Shown here piece after piece: positions 49,519-61,500 of a stretch of DNA of 64,000 nucleotides (its first letter is position 1; each line of letters opens with the position of its first letter). Under the pieces are notes generated by a model. That model was not told the DNA's origin, ran no database searches, and saw only the letters and a list, made by a program, of their open reading frames with translations. This DNA is from Rhodoblastus sp963736175 (GTDB taxonomy: Bacteria; Pseudomonadota; Alphaproteobacteria; Rhizobiales; Beijerinckiaceae). Where the stretch lies: NCBI GenBank assembly GCA_963736175.1, contig CAVTNU010000035.1:9693-73692 (forward strand), given 5' to 3'. The position numbers were made by a program, and so were the translations under genes.

Positions 49519-52500
49519 TGCATTTTCATTACGGGCGCCGGGCCGCTGGCCGCGAAACTCAAGGCGTGAATCTGAACGTGTCCCGAGGGAAGCGTCAGCA
49601 TGACGGGCTCGGCCCGAACGAGTTCGAACCGTCCTGACAATGGCGCCCGCCGCGTCGGCGGCCCGCGCCGGCGCGGCCGGAGCGACGACCGGTTCGGCCG
49701 GGACGATAATCGGCGCCGCCTCGGCGCGTCGATCCTGCGTGATGACGACAGGCTCGGCCGATTGCTCAGCCTGATTGACTTGGCGGCGGCGGAGTAGCTG
49801 ATCGTAGTTGTTCTGGTCCTGATCGGCGGACGCCGACTGGCCGTCGCATTCGCCGCCGAAGCCGGCGCCGGCGTCGCCGAACATCTCGACGCTGTTGGCG
49901 AGCGCGATGACCGAGAGCGAGCGCGGATAGGGCCGCGAGCCGTCGCGATAGCCGATGGCGAAGTCGCCCGGCTGCGGGCTGCGCCCGAACGCGCCGAGCG
50001 TGCCGGTCGCGCCCATCTGCAGGCCGCAGGTATCGCCGCTGCGCAGATTGCCGTGCAACATCACCCAATCCCACGGGTCCGTCATGAAGGCGAAGTCGGC
50101 AGCGCTGTACTCGTTGAAGTAGAAGGCGTAATTGCCCGTGCCAATCGTCGAGTAGCGAGCGCTCGTCGACATCTCCAGGAAGCCGTTCTCGTGATTCTGA
50201 CCGCCGCTCTGGGCGAATATCCACTTGTCGCTCGAAGGCCGCACCGGCACGACGTCGGCTTTCGTCGCCGAGTCGTTGAAGACGTTCGTTCCGGTCGTGA
50301 CCAGATTTTCACGCGACGGGATGAAGAAGCGAAGCTGTCCACCCGTGTTGGAGAACCCGGAGTTGATCGTGGCGTTGTCGAACGTCATCGCGCCAGGAAT
50401 TTTGCCGTCCTGGTTGAAGGCCGGCGTGTTCTGCGCCGCGCCGATCGTCGTCAGACCGACAATCCGCGAGCGCGTCGTGTCGGTATAGTAATTGGCCGGA
50501 CCGATCGCCGCGTTGGTGACATTGAGGTCCGCGCCGGTGGCCAGCCAGATGTTGTTGTGGGTCGTCTGCACCGTATTGTCGGCGTTGGTCGTGTAGGCGC
50601 TGCCGATGCGGACGTTGGAGTTCGCGCCGGGGGTGAGGCCAGTGATGGCCGTATCGCCGGTCGCCGTGGTTCCGCCGGTCGCGATGGCGCCATTGGCCTT
50701 CGCCGCCGTCACGCCCTGCATCAGGTTGGCCGGAACGGCCGCGCCAGTGGCGATATTCGCCACGGTCACAGCATTCAGGCCGGCTGTGGTCGCATTCACC
50801 GGCACGTTGACGTTGATCGTGATGTCGCCGTTGAGCGATTGCGAATTGGCGATCGCCGCGCCGGTCAGCTGGACGTTGTCGCTCGGGCTCGAATGACCGA
50901 CCAGTAAGTTTCCGCCAGCGGACCCATCGAGCGCCAGATTATTGGCGACATCGAAGGCGATGGCGCCGTTGACTGTCTGGGTCTCCGACGAGGCCTGGCC
51001 GTTCGGCACGGCGCGCGCGGCGAACAGGCCGCCATTCTGGTCGATCGAGTCGCCGACCTGCGCGTTGCCCAACGCCACCGTGGTGATGGCGAGGTTGTTC
51101 TTGGTGACGAAGTGGATCGTCCCCGTCGTCGTTTGCAGGCTCGTCAGCGGCGACTGGGCGACGCCGTTCTGCGTGCTGGTCGAGTTATGCCCGACCTGGA
51201 TCGAACCCAGGGCCGGCGTGATGTTGATGTCGCTCACCTGCGAGACGATCTGGATGTTCGCCGTAGCGGTGGTGGCGGAAGCGACGCCAACGGTCGAGGT
51301 CGAGGAGACCGCACCGCCGGTTACGAGCGCGCCGCTGTTGGCGGAGCCCGCCGTGTTGGTCACCGCCACGTTGTCGCCGATCCGCGCGACATTGCCCACG
51401 AGCAGCGCGCCGACGCCGACATTGCCGCCGATGACGTTGATGTCGCCGGTCGTCGTGTTGGCGACCGTGATCGCGCCCGGCGTGCCGACCGTCGCGCCGC
51501 CGTCGCCGGAGACGTTGGTCATGACGCGCGAGGTTCCGATCTGCACATCGGTCACCGCGCCGGCTCCGTCGGAGCCGATCACGATGGAGCCGTTCTGCGC
51601 CGGCGCCGCGGTCGTCGCGTTGAGAGTGACCGGCAGCCCGGTGGTCGGGTCGTTCAGGCCGCTGACGGCCGTCGAGGCGGTCGCCAGGATATTGACCTTC
51701 GAGTTGATCAGGCCGTTGCCGGCATAGGTCACCGACCCGCCAGCGCCCGGATCGGTCAGGCCGATCGCGGCCGTCGCCTTGCTCGCGCCGTTGGTCACCA
51801 CCGTGTTGGCGACCGCTTGCGCGGCGTTGGCGACGATTGTCGCCTCCTGCCCGATCGTCTTGATCGCGGCGGTGACGGCGTTGGCCTTCTGATTGATCGT
51901 CGTATCCGACGAATTATTGTTGTTCGGCAGGGCGTTCGAATTGGCGACGCCCGCCGCGTCCTTCGCGTTTTCCGCCGCGACCAGCGCCGCCTTGGCGGTG
52001 GTGATCTGCGCGCCGATGGCGCTCGCCGAAGCGGTGTCGCCGATCGCCGTCGCCTTCGTCTGCGCTTCGGTCATCGCCGCGATGGCCTGCTCCATCTGGC
52101 GCACGGCCAGTCGAGCATCGTCGAGCGCGCCGCCGGCAACGTCGCCATTGCCGGACGTGTAAGGCGTCGTGGTGTTCGTCGTATCCTGCGCCGCATTCCC
52201 CGCGAAGGTGTTGAGGCTGCCGATAAGGCCGCTCACATCAACCGCCGCGCCGCCGACGCCGGCCGTCGCCGTCTCGATCTCGCGATCGCCGACAAACACA
52301 TTGGACAAGCCCGCCGCGCCCAACGACTGAACGGTCGTCGTGTTGCCGCCATAGGTCACCAGCGTGATGTCGCCGGTGATGTCGCCGCGCGCGATGCTGA
52401 CATTGCCCGCGTCGCCGCCCAGCGAGCCGCCGACGCCGGAGGCCACGTTGAGGCTGCGTTCGGCGCCGATCAGCGTCGTCGCTGTGCCGACGGCCGAAGT

Positions 52501-55500
52501 GGCGGCTACCGTGACGTTGCTGGCGTCGGACTGGATCAGGATGAAGCCGGTGAGAGCGCCCTGATTGACCGTCACCGTTCCGCTGTCGCCGGTTCCGGCG
52601 GCGGTCGGATAGGCTCCGTTGGAGCCGGTGGTGTTGGTGTTGGCGAGCGAGGTCGCCACCGCCGCGCCATTGCCGGAGGTGATGACCACCGGCAAGGTCG
52701 ACAGGCCGACGGTCGGGTCGGCGGCGCTCGGCAAGTTGGCGCCGATCACCGTGTAATTGCCGACATAGGCGTTGGCGCTGAGGCCGACCACCGCAGCCGA
52801 GGTCACGGACGTCGCGCCATAGGCGTCGAGCGTGATGTTGGCGATGATCGCGCCCTGGCTCAGCGTCAGGTCGCCGCCCTTGCCGGAGAGAACTTCCGTT
52901 CCGTTCTCCAGGATGTAAGGCGCGGCCGGGCCGCCCGCCGCGCCATTGCCGGCGCCGCCGTGGGCGAGACCGATGTAATGGCCGACATGGGCCGTCACCA
53001 GCGACGTGTCGAGAGCCAAGCTCTCGGCGTCGACGGTGATCGCGCCGCCGCTCACCGCCTTGGTGATCGTCGTCCCATTGGTCGTGGTCGTCGTCGTTGT
53101 ACGCGATAGCAGGTAGATGTCGTTGGTCTGGTCGTTCAGGACGGTCACGCCGGCGGTGGTGATGGTCCGCTGCTGTGTGCCGAGCTGGTCGACGGTCACC
53201 GCGCCGCCGTTGCCGTCGAGCGCGCCCTGGCCGCCATAGACGCCGCCGCCGAAAAGAAGCGGATTGACGACGCCGGTGAGGTTCGGAAGCAGCAGGGTCG
53301 TGCCCGCCGTTTCGCGGTCGCCGACGAAGGCGCTGGTCTCGCCGGCGATGCCTAAGTTGGAGATCGCCGATATGTCGATGCTGGTGGTTCCGGTCAGCGT
53401 GATGTCGCCGCCGAAGCCGCCCTGCGTCAGGCTGGCCGCGCCGCCGTCGCCGCCGCGACCGGCGATCGACAGACCGCCGTCGCCGGCGAGCGTCAGCAGA
53501 TTGTAATCGGAATTGCCGATCTGCGCCGTCTGGGCGATGCCGTTGCCGAGCGCGCCAGCGTCCTGCAACGCCGTCACGGCGATGACCGGAGCGGTCACCG
53601 TGATCGCGCCGATCTGCGCGCCGGAATTGACCGTCGCAGCGCCGCCATTGCCGCCCTTGGCGGCCAGAGCGTCAAGGCCAGCCTTGATCGCCTTGCCGGA
53701 GGCGTCGTCGGCGAGGCCGATCGGCAGGACGTTGGTCCCGACCGTCCCGTATTGGTAGCCGTTCGGCGCGGTATTGGCCGTGCCGCCGAGGCCGCCATTG
53801 GCCGCCACCGCCTTGGTGCGGTCGCTGGCGCCGATGCGGGCGTCGAGCATCACCATGTCCGGGATCGTGCCCGGCAGGGTCGGGGGCATGGTTTCGAGCG
53901 CCGTGACCGTGACCGAGGCCGTCGCCTGGACGTTCAGGTCGCTGTCGATCTCGCCGAGCGTCACCGTCGCCGAGCCGCCATTGCCGCCCAGCGCGGTGGC
54001 GCGCTGGTTGATCGGATACCAGTCGGGCTGATTGGCCTGGATGGTCGAGGGACCGGCGACCGTGCCGGGGCCGACGCCGTACCACGTTCCCGTCGTCGGA
54101 TCGAAATTGTCGTATTCCGAGATGGCGTAATCCTTGACATTGCCGCCGGCGCCGCCGACCGCGCTGAACAAAGTGCCGCCATCGCCGAGACCCGCGCGCG
54201 CCTGCGCCTGCCGGTAGTCGCCGATATTGGCGTCGGCGCGCCCCATGTCGAGCGCCGTGGTTTCGATGGCGTTGACCAAGACCACCGATGGCAAGAAGCT
54301 CGTCGCCGCCGTATTCGAGCCGGAAATCGGCTGGGTCGGGTCGACGCCGAGAGCCAAGAGCGGATTGGCCACCGAAATCGGGGCGTTCGGATTGGTCCCG
54401 ACATTGGCGCCGATGTTGATCGCGCCGAACATGCCGCCGTCGGTGGCGAGGGCGCTGCCGCCATTGCCGCCATTGGCCGAACCGATGCCGCTCGACAGGA
54501 GATTGGCGTTGCCGCCGTCGTTGGTCAGCAGAGCCGCCGCCGTCGCGCCGGCATAAGTGGAATCGGCGTAGGAGAAATTGCTGGCGCCGATCACAGCCGC
54601 GTTGGCGCGCAGCGCATCGTCCTGCGGATCGAGGCTCGAGACGACCTGATCGCCCGTCATGGCGGTGAGCGTCAGCGCGCCGCCGTTGGTGAAGACGATG
54701 TCGATCGGCGCGCCATTGAGGGCGTTCACGCCGTCAACATTGCCGGAACGATTGTCGACCGACTGGCCGATGGCGCCGAAGGCCACCGTGGCGTCGCCGC
54801 CATTGCCGCCGTTCATGCTGACCGGCGTATTGGCGCCGTTTGTCGTCTGCGCGGCGTTGCCGCCGGCCCCCGACACAGCCAGACCGTAATTGCCGGAACC
54901 GACGGTCGACAGGACATGATCGTCCATGGACATCGTGTCGGTCGTACCGAGCACTTCACCAATCTTGGTGGTGATCAGCAGATCGCCGCCGATCTCCAGC
55001 AGGATGGCGTTGTTGATCAGGCCGCTGGACACAGTCGCAGCGCCGCCGGCGCCGCCGTTGAACGTGCCGCCGATCTGGCTGCCGGCGGAGAACGCCGAAG
55101 TCAGATAAGAGCCGACGCCATTGGCGAGGTTGGCGCTGGTCGTCGTCTCCACCGCATGGATCAGCGTCAGCGTCGGAACCAGCGCGACGGAGGACGAGTT
55201 GTAGCTCTCGCCCTCGAACACGGTCGCCGGAGCGTTGACCAGCATTTCCGCGTTCTCTCCCTGGCCATAGCCGAAGGGATTGTTGTGCAGGCTGGCCGTG
55301 CTGAGCAGCGTGCCCGACCCGCCGAACCCGCCGGTGGCGAAGCCGATATTGCCGTGACCGATCTGCGAACGCAGGATGTGGTTGAAATAGGTGTCCGTCG
55401 CCACCGAGGTCACGGTAATCGCGCCCGATGTGGCGATGTCGATTCCAGTGTCGATAATGGCGCCGAATGAAACCAGCGCGTTTCCGGCCGCGCCGCCCGA

Positions 55501-58500
55501 TCCTTCCATGCGGGCGTCGCCGCCCGCCGCGCCATTGCCGGCGAGCGCGCTGGCGTAGGAGCCGTGGCCGATCTGCGCCACCAGAGTGTCGTCGTCGTTC
55601 GGCCCGGGCGTCTGCGGATTGGCGTCGATGTTCGCCGTGGTCACGGCGACCGAAGCCGCGTTGATGGTGATCACGCCCTTGATCTGGCCCTGATTGATCG
55701 TGGCGTTGCCGCCGCGTCCGCCCGAGGCGATTTCGGTGATGAGATTGGCCGGATTGGCGCCGCCGACGCCGCCGATGTCGCCGGCCGGTTCGGTTCCCGG
55801 AATGGCCGAGCCGGCGCGCCAGGGCGTCAGTTCGGTGGTGTCGAGCGCCGCCGTGGTGGGCGCCGGCGGGAGATGCGAGCCATTGGCGTTGGCGAAAATC
55901 TGATCGCCATGGCCGATCGCGGCGATGGCGATATCTCCACCCATACCGGCCTGCTGGTCGGTCAGGGCGACGGACACCGCCACCACGCTGGCATTGATGG
56001 TGATGGCGCCGGTGAGTTCGTCGATTTCGGTCGCGCCGGCGAGGCCGGCGCTGGTGAGCGGACGGGCCGAGCCAAGCACGATCAGCGCATCGCCAGCGCG
56101 TCCGCCATTGGCGACGATCGCGTTTGTTCCGCCATTGCCGCCATTGGCGACCGAGCCGACCACCGGCAGGAGCGAGGCGGCGTCGCCGGTGGCGAGGGCC
56201 ATGAAGGCGTCGGCTCTGCCGAGCGGGCCGAAAAATTTGCCAGCCTGCCAGGATGTCAGCAAAGCCGTGTCGGCGGTGTCGGCGAGATAAACGCCGCCAT
56301 TGCCGATGCGCGTATAATAGCGGTCGTCCACCTGGGCGCCCATATTGACGCCCACGACGACGGTCGACGAAAGCACCGCGGTGGTGATGTTGACGGCGCC
56401 GAGCGTGTAGCCCGTGGCGATGGTCGAATCGCCGCCGCGCCCGCCGTTGGAGCGCGAGAAGTCGGAGCTGACCGTCTGGTAGCCGTATTGGTATAAATCG
56501 CTGCCGGCGGTGTTGGAGCCGGCGAGGCCGGTATAGGTCGTGCTCACTGAACTTGCCGTATTGGCGAGCGTATAGCTGGCGTTGACGGCGGTGGACAGAC
56601 TCGTGGCGTTGGCCGGCGTCACCGCCGTCACGACGCTGGTGGAGCCGGAATAATTATAAGGTTCGGCGAGATTGCGGATGACGCCCGCCGCCAGCGGCGT
56701 GGTGACGGTTTGCGTCGCCACCAGCGGATAGTCGAGAACGCCGTTGATCGGAGCCGCGTTGACGTTTCCGGCCTGGGTCGTCGTGTTGTAGAAGGCCGGG
56801 TCGTTATAGGCGACGCCGTTGCTGTCGTAATATTGGTTGCGCCCGCCGATCTGGTCGTACTGGCCAGAGCCGTTGACGTTGACGACGTCGATGCGCGCCG
56901 AGGAGCCGCCGCCGGAGACGAACGAGGCGTTGGCGACCTGCTGGTTCTGATAGGTGATGACGTCGATGACGCCGGCGCGGGTCAAATCGGCGCCGAGGAC
57001 GTTATTGTAGTTGGTCCCGGCGTTGAACGCCGCGTTCATGACGAAGGTCTTGTCGGTCGCGTCCCACAGGAACTGCGGATTGCCGCTCTTGTCGTAGAGG
57101 ATCACCGCGCCGGCATTGAGGTTGACCGCGATATTGCCGGTCGGATTGCTGGAATTGTAGTTGGTTCCCCAGGTCGGAATCGTCCCGGTAACCGTCTTCG
57201 AGCCGCTGACCGCATAGGTCGCGCCGCCGGCCGTCTGCTGGCCGAGCGCCGCGAGATCGGCGACTGTCCAGGCCTGACCGAGCGCCGAGACCGTCTTGCC
57301 GGCCACCGTGCCGAAGATATCGACGGCGTTGTCGACGCCGCCGCGGTTGAGAGCGCCGGTCGAAGTGGTCGGAATGATCTTGACCGTCAGGCTCGACGTC
57401 GTGCTGTCGAGGCCGGTCGCGAGCGCTCCGCTCTGCAGATTAAGCGCCTGGACGCCGCCGCTGGCGCCGCCGTTCGGCTCGGCGTTGATCGTGATGCCGC
57501 CGATCGAGCCGCTGGTGAGGAGCGCGCCGCCGGCGCCGGCGATCGCCGAGCTCGTGTAGACGTCCTGATCCTGACCGATCTGGTTGGCCTGCTGGTTATA
57601 GCCGCCGGCGCTCATGTTCGAAGCGAATGCGGTGATCTGGGTGACGGCGGCCGAGGCGTTGATGTTGATCGTCGAACGGACCAGACCGCTGACCGAGGTC
57701 GCGTCGCCGCCGTCGCCGCCCGAGGCGTCCGGCTGATAGCCGTAGTTGAAGCCGGTCGGCGCGGACCCGCCGGCGCCGCCAGCGCCCGCCACGGCGGCAA
57801 TCCGGTCGCGCGAACCGATTCCCACATAGATATTGTTGGCGAGATCGGCGGCCTGATTACCGGGTGTATTGGTGTTCGTCAGCGTGACGGCCGAAGCGAG
57901 AATGTCGATGTCCGACGTACCGAGATGGTCGTAATTGCCATTGGCGGTCAGATTGAGCGCGGCATATTGCGCCGCCGTGTCGAGACGGTTGTCGATGACC
58001 GGCGATTCGATATAGACCGAGCCGCCATTGCCGCCGCGCACGTTGGCCGAGAACGAGCCGGGCGAACCGGCGCCGCCGGCGCCCGCGCTGGCGGAAACGC
58101 GGAAGGTATCGCCGATGTTGGCTTCGCCCTGATTAAAATTGACCGCGACCTGGTTGCCTTCGACGACGCTCGCCGTTTCCGTGACCGCGGCCAGCGCCCC
58201 GTTGGGCCCGCCGTTTATGACGATATTGCCCTGCGTCTGGCCGTGCCGAGCAGCACGTTGATGTTGCCGCCCGCGCCGCCCTGGGCCGGATCGAGAACAT
58301 TGAGGCCCGACGTGTTGCCGACGCCCGCCGCGCCGCCGGCGGCGGTGGTCAGGATGTAATCGTCGCCATTGCCGATCGCCGCGTCAGCCGACACGTAGTC
58401 GACCGTGCCCTGATTGCCGCTGGTGATGTTGGAGATCACCGTAACGGTCGGCGCGGAAATGACGACATTGCCGCGCTCGCCATTGGCGATGTCCTGAACG

Positions 58501-61500
58501 ACCGAACCGTTCGTGCCGATATTGTTGAAGTCGCCGCTGAGATTGCGATAGCTATCGCTGCCGCCGAGAACGTTGGCGTCGTTCGAGTCGATGCGCTGGG
58601 TGACATTGATGTCGCCGCCGCGCCCGCCCGACGCCGCGCCGGTTCCCGAGCCGCCGGCGCCGGCGTTCGCTTGCAGGATGTCGTTCTGACCGATGCGCGC
58701 ATAGGAAGCGCTGCTGTTCATCTCACCCTGATTGCCGAAAACATTGCTGGCGGTGGCGATGACGCTGGCGGTGGAAACGACCGTCGTATCGGAATTGTAG
58801 ATGGTCGGCGTGACCGCGGCCACCGACGTTCCGGCCGTGCTGAACGCGCTCGGCAATTGCCCCGCCGTGCGCGCCGTCACCGTATAATAGGGAATCGTGG
58901 CGTAGGTCTGGCCGATGAAGGGCGCCGCCTTGGTGTAATAAACGTCGTCGGCGACCGTCCACGTGATGGCCGGCGAATTGGCGGCGTTGCTGATCGGGGC
59001 GGCCAGCGCCAGCGGGTCGCTGGGCGAGGTTCCGATCGTCGAGCCGGACGAGAAGCCGGTCGACAGCGCCGAGGAAATCGGCGTCGCCAGTGCGCCGCCG
59101 ACGACGACGCCATTGGCGTCGATCATGCCGTCCCAGATCGAGCCGCGATTGAAGGTGATATCGCCGCCCCGCGCGCTGGCGGTCGCCGTATCGTTGAGAA
59201 TGCCGATGTCCGCGTTGGCGACGCCGGCGCCGCCGGCGCCTGTCGACAGAAGCGCGGCGACGCCGTCGCCGATCGACGCCTGCAGGCTGTTGCTGGTGTA
59301 CGCCGATTGGTTGCCGTTGGTGCCGAGCGCGGTGACCGCGACCGCGCCGCCGCCGTAAACGTAGGTCGAAGCGCCGAGCATGTCGGCCGAATTGATGGTG
59401 AGATCGGCGCCGCGCGAGGGATAGAGGATCGCCGTGCCCGTGGAGCCCGCCGCCATGCCGTAGCCGGCCGTGGCAAACAGGAAGACGCTGCCGTCGCCGA
59501 TGCGGGCGAACAGATCGGCGTCGCTCATGAGGGCATTATTGCCGGACGTCGCGTTGGCCAGAACGGACACCGCGCCCGTCGCCACGACATTGATATTGCC
59601 GCTGATATAGCCTTCGGTGACGACGATGTCGCCGCGCGAGGAGGTGTTGATTCCGTCGTTCGCGTCCTGATTGGAGGCGACGGTGTAAAAGCTGCCAGCC
59701 AGTACGCCACTGGTGGCGACCACGGGCTGAACGCTAGTCTGCGCCGTGCCGCTGACCCAGTTGCCGTTGCCGATGATGGCGAATTGCGTCTGATCGACCG
59801 CATTGCCGGTTTGGTTGCCGGCGATGAGAATCTGCTGCACCAGGACGGCGCCGGCGCTGATGTCGATGTCCGGCGAGCCAGAGGCGTAGGAGTTGATGCG
59901 CGGCGTCAGCAGCCCGTCGGCATAGGAATAGGCGAGATTGTAGCCGTCGGGATTGGCGACGAACCTCTGCGTCGGATCGGCGACGCCGGCCGCCGCGTTG
60001 GCGTTGCGCGGCGCGACGAGCGATTCGGCGGTCACGGCCGTGGCGCCGTAAACCTTCACGCCATAGATGACGTTGCTGCTGGAATCGAGCGCGGCGGCGC
60101 CGGTCTGGACGTAATTGTTGATCGTGGTCTGAGCGGTCAGCGCGTTGGCGGCTGAGGTGTCGGAGACATTGGCGTTGACGCCGACCGAATTGCCACCAGT
60201 CGCGCCATAGACCGTCGAGGCGGCGGTCTGCGCCGTCACCGGCATATAGGCGCGGTAATTGGTGGCGTAGTCGGTGCCGGCGGTGATCAGCGCCTGATTG
60301 AAGCCGAGCGAACCCGTCGGGAGCGCCGCCGCGTTGTCCATCGGCAGCAGGATGATTGGATTGCCGTTGCCGTCGGTCTGGTAGCTGGTGACGATGACCG
60401 GAGCGTCGGTCGGCGCGTCCTTATAGCCGGCCGTGGGCGTACCCGTGACGCCGACGCTTTGGGCCGAGGTCGTGCCGGTGTTGGCGTCGACCAGCGTGCC
60501 GACGAAGCTGCGCAGCAGACCGTTCAGCGAAGCCGTCTTTGTGCCGTCGGGGCTGGTGATGGTGGAGGCGGTGTTATTGTAATAAGTGATGAGTCCCGTA
60601 TTGAGCTGGCCGGTCGCGTTATAGAGCGTGGCCGAGCCGGGCAGGACGTCATGCGCCGTGATCGTGCGCGTGACGGCGCCGTTGTTATCGATCGCGTAGT
60701 CGATCGTGTAATAGACGTAAGGGTTGAGGTTGCCCGGATTCGACAGGTCGGTCGAAGTTGAACTCGCGCTCGAATTGGTCAGTTGGTAGTAAGGATTGTT
60801 GAAGTCGATGACGTTGCGATAGGCGCCGTTGATGGTGAGGAAGTTGCCGATCGCGCCGAGATTGGTCTGGATCGCGCCATAGGACGGATCGGTCCCGTTG
60901 TCGGAGACGTTGATGGTAACGGTCGCGCCATGACCGATCTGGTCGTGGCGGACGATCGCGAACACCGGCGCATTGTTCGGGCTGGGACCGTAAAGCGTCT
61001 CAATGCCGCCGACGCTGATGGCCGCCGAATCCATGGTGATAACGCCGGAAATCCGGCCAGTGGTGATTTCGACCGGATCGACCGGATTGCCGAAGGTGTC
61101 ATAGGTCGCCGGCAGCGCGACGCCATTATAGGTGGCGTGGCCGCCCGAGCCAATCTGCACCGCGTCGACTTCCGTGCCAGCGAGCCGATTGACGGGGCTC
61201 GGATTGACCGACGGCGAGAACGCGAGGGGATCGCCAACCTCGACCGAGGGCGAAACGATGTTGATATTGCCGGACACGTCGCCCTGTACGATCTGCTGCT
61301 CAGTGACGTCGTTATCGACGCCGTGGCCGATCTGCACATAGGCGCGCGCGCCCGACATGCCGGGAACGCCGGCGCCGGTGGTCAGAATGAGCGAGGTGGC
61401 GGCGGCGATGTTGATGTTGGAATCGAGAATGGCGTAGCCGGAGGTGTTGGTCGGGCTACCGAGCGTCGAATCGCCGCTCGACAGAACGCCGGCCACATTG

